Assembly (NCBI GenBank): GCA_002407045.1
Contig: DHKB01000010.1
Coordinates: 296-10,683 of the forward strand
Direction: 5' to 3'
DNA: 10,388 nucleotides
Origin: Candidatus Bruticola papionis
Lineage (GTDB): Bacteria; Vulcanimicrobiota; Xenobia; Xenobiales; Xenobiaceae
The notes beneath the pieces are model-generated. The model saw nothing but the letters and a program-made list of their open reading frames with translations, made no database searches and was not told where the DNA came from. This document shows, one piece after another, positions 6,807-10,388 of this stretch; the stretch's first letter is position 1; each line of letters begins with the position of its first letter. The translations under genes and the position numbers were made by a program.

Positions 6807-6856
6807 CTGTTTTTTGCTCGTAAGTAAAAATTTTCTTTAGGTTGTTTTAAGCATTT

Positions 6857-7291
6857 ATGGATTTTATAAGCAATTTTGTCGCCTATTGGTGGGATTTATG
6901 TATAAATTACTATAAGGTCAATCCGGTAATTTTTATTACTATGTATTCCATAAAAAGTGTAATCTTTTGGTGGACGATTATCTATATAGTAAAACTTGCT
7001 TTGGCTAAAAAATGGAATGTTATTCCTGGCTGGGTCTTTCTTAATGTTTCCACCAATGTTTCGCCCTGGGTTTATATTTGGATCTTTGGAGATAATTTGC
7101 CTTTTTGGTATTCGTATATGGTCTATTTTATTGGCGGCTGGGCTATTTGCTATTTAATTTGGGATGTACGCCGACGTTTGCGTGAACATGAGAAAAAAGA
7201 AGAGGAGCTCAAGCTAAATAGCGACTCTATTGCCAATAGTGAAGATACGGAAGTTAAGCAAGTATGTCTTTCTATCGATAATAATCAGTAG
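6857..7291 (+). CDS. Small integral membrane protein of unknown function
   Basis: I do not recognise this 144-residue protein with confidence. It is rich in Trp, Tyr, Phe and Ile. Three hydrophobic segments are visible: about 23-49 (starting NPVIFITMYSIKSVIFWW), 55-77 (a PGWVFLNVS part) and 82-103 (PFWYSYMVYFIGGWAICYL). A basic RRRLREHEKK stretch follows at 105-114, then a polar C-terminal tail. The basic stretch after the last helix suggests that the tail is cytoplasmic. The motifs FGDNLPFW (77-84) and VNPVIF (21-26) are the most distinctive sites for a search. The ATG has only a poor ribosome binding site. The gene is divergent from the FecR-domain gene, and no clear terminator was seen before the downstream tRNA promoter. 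Confidence 0.8.
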   Translation: MDFISNFVAYWWDLCINYYKVNPVIFITMYSIKSVIFWWTIIYIVKLALAKKWNVIPGWVFLNVSTNVSPWVYIWIFGDNLPFWYSYMVYFIGGWAICYLIWDVRRRLREHEKKEEELKLNSDSIANSEDTEVKQVCLSIDNNQ

Positions 7292-7338
7292 CGCTTTGCT
7301 TTAACGAAAAAAATACAAATTTTTTGCTATTAAAGGGC

Positions 7339-7367
7339 TTGACTCTCCTTGGCCTGTGTGGTATAAA
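7339..7367 (+). promoter_or_regulatory. Promoter of the first tRNA-Arg gene
   Basis: TTGACT (7339-7344) and TATAAA (7362-7367) are separated by exactly 17 bases, a near-consensus sigma-70 promoter. Transcription would start around 7374, giving a leader of about 30 bases before the tRNA at 7406. The second tRNA copy has the same boxes and the same spacing. Confidence 0.88.
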
Positions 7368-7405
7368 ACTGTGCGTAAGCGATGAACTTACAGATAAGTT
7401 GATAT

Positions 7406-7481
7406 GTACCCGTGGCTTAACGGATAGAGCGATTGGCTACGGACCAATAGGCTGGGGGTTCGAGTCCCTCCGGGTATACCA
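7406..7481 (+). tRNA. tRNA-Arg (anticodon ACG), copy 1
   Basis: This 76-base gene folds as a full cloverleaf with an encoded CCA end. The D stem is GGCT/GAGC pairing with a GG-containing loop. The anticodon stem ATTGG/CCAAT closes the loop CTACGGA, so the anticodon is ACG. The variable loop has five bases, and the T arm GGGGG-TTCGAGT-CCCTC follows. ACG, with its first base normally modified to inosine, reads CGU, CGC and CGA arginine codons. The acceptor stem GTACCCG/CGGGTAT ends in a G1-U72 wobble pair, unusual for a bacterial elongator tRNA. It is a single-gene transcript with its own promoter and terminator. Confidence 0.97.
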
Positions 7482-7485
7482 CAAG

Positions 7486-7515
7486 AGAGTTGAATTTAGT
7501 TCAGCTCTTTTTTTT
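7486..7515 (+). terminator. Terminator of tRNA-Arg copy 1
   Basis: A 9-bp stem (7486-7494 with 7500-7508, one G-T pair) with a five-base loop is followed by seven T. It begins four bases after the encoded CCA, so it ends the tRNA transcript immediately. Confidence 0.9.
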
Positions 7516-7633
7516 GTTGTTTCTTGCTATGGTGCGCATGTCACTTTTTACAGCGTTAGGCCATTTGTTGTATAGCGTTGGCTACTAGTTGCTTTTTATT
7601 TTGAAAAAATCTTGAAAATAAAGTTATCAGCTC

Positions 7634-7662
7634 TTGACTCATCCTTTGCGATATGGTATAAA
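7634..7662 (+). promoter_or_regulatory. Promoter of the second tRNA-Arg gene
   Basis: TTGACT (7634-7639) and TATAAA (7657-7662), 17 bases apart, repeat the arrangement of the first copy. The start would be near 7669, giving a longer leader of about 50 bases before the tRNA at 7719. Confidence 0.88.
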
Positions 7663-7718
7663 GATGCCGTTGAGTTGAGTCGCCTGGATGATTGAGGCGA
7701 TGCTTCTCACGTATATAT

Positions 7719-7794
7719 GTACCCGTGGCTTAACGGATAGAGCGATTGGCTACGGACCAATAGGCTGGGGGTTCGAGTCCCTCCGGGTATACCA
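7719..7794 (+). tRNA. tRNA-Arg (anticodon ACG), copy 2
   Basis: All 76 bases are identical to the copy at 7406, including the ACG anticodon, the G1-U72 end pair and the encoded CCA. It has its own promoter (7634-7662) and its own terminator (7799-7828), so the two copies are transcribed separately. Identity against diverged surroundings points to purifying selection or gene conversion. Confidence 0.97.
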
Positions 7795-7798
7795 CAAA

Positions 7799-7828
7799 AG
7801 AGTTGAACTTAGTTCGGCTCTTTTTTTT
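7799..7828 (+). terminator. Terminator of tRNA-Arg copy 2
   Basis: A 9-bp stem (7799-7807 with 7813-7821, two G-T pairs) and a five-base loop lead into a run of T to 7828. Compared with copy 1 it carries a loop change and a stem change (A-T to G-T) that still pairs, so the hairpin is conserved. Confidence 0.9.
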
Positions 7829-7902
7829 GTTTTAGCAGTAGTTTTAATAGCACTTTTGGTAAACTACTTATTGGCAGCTCTTGCCGAGAAGAATCTAAAC
7901 AT

Positions 7903-7948
7903 AAAAAAAGCGCCGCTTTCGTCCAATAGAGGCGAATAAAAGCGGCGC
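7903..7948 (-). terminator. Terminator of the J-domain gene, with possible pseudoknot
   Basis: Read on the minus strand, a perfect 10-bp stem (GCGCCGCTTT at 7910-7919 with AAAGCGGCGC at 7939-7948) is followed by seven T (7903-7909). It is about 90 bp past the J-domain gene stop. The large 19-base loop holds ATAGAGGCG (7926-7934), which is perfectly complementary to CGCCTCTAT (7959-7967) on the other side of the stem. The two pairings interlock without sharing bases, so an H-type pseudoknot can be drawn. An 8-bp inverted repeat (7837-7844 with 7861-7868) lies between this and the tRNA terminator. Confidence 0.88.
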
Positions 7949-8035
7949 AAATTATATACGCCTCTATATTATATTGTTTGTTGTACTGGGGCCCAATATC
8001 ATTACTGACGGTCGAATCGTATAAACGTGTTTATC

Positions 8036-8650
8036 CTATTGCAAGATAGATAGGAAGCGTTGGCTGTGTTTATCGTTCGGTTTTAATTGCAAACAAGTTT
8101 GTAAAGCTTGTTTTGCTTCGTCAAATTTGCCAAGTTTGTAGCACATAATAGCTAAATCGTAGTAAATTTCCACCGATTCTGGGTCGGCTTTTACCGCTTG
8201 TTGCAATTGTAAACGACACTCTTCGCGCAATTCTGGCTGCTCGGCCATGCCCATTACCATAGCCAAGATACCTTTAGCTCTAGCACTATCACGCTGAGGA
8301 GCTGGTTTCTTGCCAAAGAAAGCCATAATTTTTTGCCACAAGGTAGGCTTGGGTTGGTACTTTTTCAGCTCGGCTGAGCTCATAACCATAGCTTCAACGT
8401 CGATATTATCGTCAAAGCCCTTGGGTACGCGCATTTTAAATAGGCCAGCATTATCGTATTCGTGGCGCAGTTTGGGATCGGAAAGCACTTCGTAAGCTTT
8501 AGTAATAGCTACCATCATCTCCTGAGCTTTTTCGGGATCGCCTTTGTAAACGTCAGGATGGTACGTTTTTGAAAGTTTGCGATAGGCACTCTTTATCATA
8601 TCTGCGTTGGCGCTAGGGCTAACTCCGAGAACTAAATAATGATCGCGCAT
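8036..8650 (-). CDS. J-domain protein with C-terminal TPR region
   Basis: This 204-residue protein begins with a J domain (about 3-67): YLVLGVSPSANADMIKSAYR, the essential HPD triad at residues 31-33, and AYEVLSDPKLRHEYD (52-66). The HPD motif stimulates the ATPase of a DnaK-type Hsp70. It lacks the Gly/Phe region, zinc-finger cysteines and substrate-binding domains of true DnaJ, so it is a class C (type III) J protein. A linker (about 68-135) includes an aromatic patch WQKIMAFFGKK (105-115). Residues about 139-204 form one or two tetratricopeptide-like helix pairs, for example YYDLAIMCYKLGKFDEAKQA (163-182) followed by CLQLKPND (186-193), a probable protein-binding site. The start has AAGGAG eight bases upstream. 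The gene is single, divergent from pheS, and ends at a strong terminator. No dnaK or grpE is nearby. Confidence 0.93.
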   Translation of the reverse strand: MRDHYLVLGVSPSANADMIKSAYRKLSKTYHPDVYKGDPEKAQEMMVAITKAYEVLSDPKLRHEYDNAGLFKMRVPKGFDDNIDVEAMVMSSAELKKYQPKPTLWQKIMAFFGKKPAPQRDSARAKGILAMVMGMAEQPELREECRLQLQQAVKADPESVEIYYDLAIMCYKLGKFDEAKQALQTCLQLKPNDKHSQRFLSILQ

Positions 8651-8892
8651 ATCGAACTCTCCTTAAACACTTTGGAAATGATTTAAAAGTGAGGAAAAAC
8701 TTCAACTTATTTCCGTCACCAATTTTTTCCGGCGCCCTTCAATAGCGAAACGGTTCTTCCTTGTTTAGTGCGCTTTTTGCCCCAGCTTCGTATTTTTATC
8801 CCTAAGATAAGGACATAATGTTTTTACCAATCGATAGGGGATAAGATTCAACGTCAATATTTATGGGGCTGCTACTCTAAGCCAGGAATTTT
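8651..8892. other. Divergent spacer between the J-domain gene and the pheS leader
   Basis: This stretch must hold the divergent promoters, but no convincing -35/-10 pair was found for either side. An ATG at 8818-8820 has AAGGA four bases upstream and encodes only eight residues (MFLPIDRG); it might be a leader peptide or chance. No T-box consensus or clear terminator is visible here. Confidence 0.4.
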
Positions 8893-9000
8893 ATGGATAG
8901 CGGCGTAAAAAGTTCGGTTAAAGAGCTGCAAGCACGCAGCTTTCCGCAAAGGGGCGTCTTTAGTTGCAGCGGTACTAAGGCGGCCTGCTGTGAGAAATAA
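8893..9000 (+). CDS. Small reading frame upstream of pheS, possible leader peptide
   Basis: This frame encodes 35 residues, beginning MDSGVKSSVKELQARSF and ending in the cysteine-rich FSCSGTKAACCEK. It is preceded by AGGA five bases before the ATG, which is a reasonable ribosome binding site. It ends 41 bp before the pheS start. A perfect 6-bp hairpin (AGCTGC/GCAGCT) lies within it. It has two Phe codons, fewer than a classical phenylalanine attenuator such as the E. coli pheM leader, and no terminator follows, so attenuation control is unproven. Chance is a real alternative. Confidence 0.35.
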   Translation: MDSGVKSSVKELQARSFPQRGVFSCSGTKAACCEK

Positions 9001-9030
9001 CGTAATTGTGAAAACAGTGTTAGTTGGTAT

Positions 9031-9035
9031 TGGAG
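9031..9035 (+). promoter_or_regulatory. Ribosome binding site deciding the pheS start
   Basis: TGGAG lies six bases before the ATG at 9042-9044. An in-frame TTG at 9024 would add six residues but has no upstream Shine-Dalgarno site, so the ATG is preferred. Confidence 0.75.
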
Positions 9036-9041
9036 TTTTAT

Positions 9042-10070
9042 ATGTCTACTCTTGAACAGTTAACTCAGCTTAGAACTTTAGCTGAACAGAAGATCGCCGA
9101 AGCTTCTAATCAGCAAGCTATCGATGAGCTTTGGACTAAAATTTTTGGCCGTAAAGGTGGCGAATTGACTACCATTCTGCGCGGTGTGAAAGATATTCCC
9201 GCGGAAGAACGTCCCGAATTCGGTCGTGTTGCCAACGAAGTAAAAGCCGCTATAGAAAAAGCTTTTGCCGATCGTCGCGAGAGCCTCTATCAGGAAGAAA
9301 TTGCCAAGAAATTAAATTCTGAGCGTCTCGATGTTACCTTGCCCGGTCGTTGGGCCGAACCCGGACGTATCCATTTATTAAGCGCTACTTTGCGCCGCAT
9401 TAAAGAAATTTTCAAGGGCTTAGGCTACAGCGTTATGTCTGGCCCCGAAGTTGAAACTGAATATTATAACTTCGAAGCTTTAAACATTCCCGCTAATCAT
9501 CCTAGCCGCGAAATGTGGGACTCCTTCTTCTTACGCGAAGGTTTGCTTATGCGCAGCCACACTTCTCCCAATCAAGTTCGCGTTATGGAAAAACAGGAAC
9601 CGCCGGTACGTGTTATTTGCCCTGGTAAGTGCTATCGTCGTGACGCTGTCGACGCCACTCACTTCTGGGAGTTCCATCAGGTAGAAGGTCTTTTGGTAGA
9701 CGAAAAAGTGACTTTTTCCGACTTAAAGGGCACTTTAGAGCTGTTTGCCAAGGGCATGTTTGGTTCACGCCGCAAAGCCCGCTTCAATCCCTCTTATTTC
9801 CCCTTTACTGAGCCTTCTGCTGAAGTAATGGTCGATTGCTTTGTCTGTGACGGCAAAGGTTGCCGCGTTTGCAAGAATAGCGGTTGGATTGAAATTATGG
9901 GCGCTGGTATGGTACATCCTCGCGTACTTAAAGGCGTAGGTTACGATCCCGAGCGTTATACCGGTTTTGCTTTCGGCATGGGTGTAGAGCGTATTGCCAT
10001 GCTCAGCTGCGCTATTGACGATATTCGTCAATTCTACGAGGACGATTTGCGCTTCTTGCGCCAGTTTTAG
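9042..10070 (+). CDS. pheS: Phenylalanyl-tRNA synthetase, alpha subunit
   Basis: This 342-residue protein is the catalytic alpha subunit of the alpha2-beta2 enzyme that charges tRNA-Phe with phenylalanine using ATP, in the cytoplasm. Its length is normal for bacteria. The N-terminal 90 residues form the expected tRNA-contacting coiled coil. The class II catalytic core follows: GPEVETEYYNFEALNIP (134-150) with HP at 153-154, the motif 2 region RSHTSPNQVR (171-180) and RVICPGKCYRRDAVDATHFW (190-209), and motif 3 GFAFGMGVERIAML (308-321). Paired cysteines CFVC and CRVC (266-269 and 274-277) precede GWIEIMGAGMVHP (281-293), a pattern common in bacterial PheS. The C-terminus DDLRFLRQF is typical. 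It lies 55 bp upstream of pheT, its usual partner, and forms an operon with it. Confidence 0.98.
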   Translation: MSTLEQLTQLRTLAEQKIAEASNQQAIDELWTKIFGRKGGELTTILRGVKDIPAEERPEFGRVANEVKAAIEKAFADRRESLYQEEIAKKLNSERLDVTLPGRWAEPGRIHLLSATLRRIKEIFKGLGYSVMSGPEVETEYYNFEALNIPANHPSREMWDSFFLREGLLMRSHTSPNQVRVMEKQEPPVRVICPGKCYRRDAVDATHFWEFHQVEGLLVDEKVTFSDLKGTLELFAKGMFGSRRKARFNPSYFPFTEPSAEVMVDCFVCDGKGCRVCKNSGWIEIMGAGMVHPRVLKGVGYDPERYTGFAFGMGVERIAMLSCAIDDIRQFYEDDLRFLRQF

Positions 10071-10125
10071 TTAGGCTGACCGGTAAATCATAACGGCGGG
10101 GGAGAGTTTTTAAACGAGGAAAAAA

Positions 10126-10388
10126 ATGAGAGTTCCTTTTTGTTGGTTAAAAGATTACGTAGAATTACATGAATCTGCCGAAGAAGTAGCCGAGATTTTA
10201 CAATCCGTAGGCGTGCCGGTAGAAAACATCGAGTACGAAGGCGCTCAGGTGAGCAATGTTGTTACTTGCCGCATTGAAAAGATTGAGCCCCATCCCGATG
10301 CCGAACGTTTGCGTGTTTGCTCTGTAAATATCGGAACTTCCACTATCCAAATCGTCACTGCCGCTACCAATGTTTACGAGGGTATGAT
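10126..10388 (+). CDS. pheT: Phenylalanyl-tRNA synthetase, beta subunit (5' part only)
   Basis: The first 87 codons of the beta subunit run off the window edge; the full protein is usually near 800 residues. The opening MRVPFCWLKDYVELHESAEE matches the conserved PheT N-terminus (normally M-x-V-S-x-x-W-L). The tRNA-binding OB-fold domain begins around residue 42, with VVTCRIEKIEPHPDAERLRV (45-64) and IQIVTAATNV (74-83). The beta subunit binds tRNA-Phe and carries the editing site that removes mischarged tyrosine. The start has GAGGA five bases before the ATG. The gene follows pheS directly and is presumably cotranscribed with it. Confidence 0.97.
   Translation, partial: MRVPFCWLKDYVELHESAEEVAEILQSVGVPVENIEYEGAQVSNVVTCRIEKIEPHPDAERLRVCSVNIGTSTIQIVTAATNVYEGM

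Larger units (their letters stand above)
7402..7797 (+). repeat. Direct duplication of the tRNA-Arg unit
   Basis: Positions 7402-7484 and 7715-7797 are identical over 83 bases, 313 bp apart. They span the whole tRNA plus four upstream and three downstream bases. The promoters match in -35 and -10 boxes and spacing, and the terminators match in form, but the spacer, leader and intervening bases differ. This is an old duplication whose functional parts have been kept. Confidence 0.9.

Noticed and set aside
7292..7330. AT-only hairpin (AAAAAAT/ATTTTTT) after the membrane-protein gene as a terminator
   Set aside because: The stem has no G-C pairs, so it would be too weak to act as an intrinsic terminator with any confidence.
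7324..7575. Apparent 83-codon plus-strand reading frame
   Set aside because: It runs straight through the first tRNA-Arg gene and its terminator. The similar frame at 7688-7939 does the same for the second copy; their shared peptide is only translated tRNA sequence.
8900..9000. Possible T-box riboswitch before pheS, suggested by GCGGTACTAAGGCGG
   Set aside because: The conserved T-box sequence (AGGGTGGNACCGCG type) is not matched, and no antiterminator/terminator pair follows.
9765..10031. 88-codon minus-strand frame antisense to pheS
   Set aside because: pheS is unambiguous here with intact catalytic motifs. The antisense frame has no recognisable domain or clear expression signal.

Overview
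The window looks like chromosomal DNA from a Gram-negative-type (diderm) bacterium. A protein resembling the LolA lipoprotein carrier, with a cleavable signal peptide, points to two membranes. So does a membrane-anchored FecR-domain protein. I could not place the organism more precisely. The DNA is moderately AT-rich, with a clearly more AT-rich left end. Most genes start with ATG behind an AGGAG-type Shine-Dalgarno site, and the tRNA genes encode their own CCA end. No phage, insertion sequence, CRISPR array or rRNA gene was seen.

Left part (1-1955): an AT-rich minus-strand FkbM-type methyltransferase gene (199-1143), then a 431-bp AT-rich spacer. Next comes a stand-alone 67-residue charged protein gene (1575-1778) with its own candidate promoter, a hairpin-rich leader and a strong intrinsic terminator.

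Centre (1956-6619): a YgiQ-family radical SAM gene on the plus strand meets a convergent minus-strand cluster. In transcription order that cluster is FecR-domain membrane protein, LolA-like periplasmic protein, and a TSCPD-domain (TIGR03905-type) small protein. Upstream of the FecR gene lies a short minus-strand reading frame (6678-6806) that may be a remnant. A divergent small membrane-protein gene follows (6857-7291).

Right part (7292-10388): two identical tRNA-Arg(ACG) genes form separate units, each with a near-consensus promoter and its own terminator. A minus-strand J-domain/TPR gene follows. Its terminator can be drawn as a pseudoknot. Then come pheS and the start of pheT, the two subunits of phenylalanyl-tRNA synthetase. 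A 35-codon reading frame with a good ribosome binding site sits just upstream of pheS and is a candidate leader peptide.

The window is mainly housekeeping and translation functions beside a cell-envelope cluster. No obvious defence or biosynthetic system is present. The most unusual items are the small charged protein unit, the overlapping frame in the ygiQ tail, the duplicated tRNA units, the pseudoknot-like terminator and the pheS upstream reading frame.
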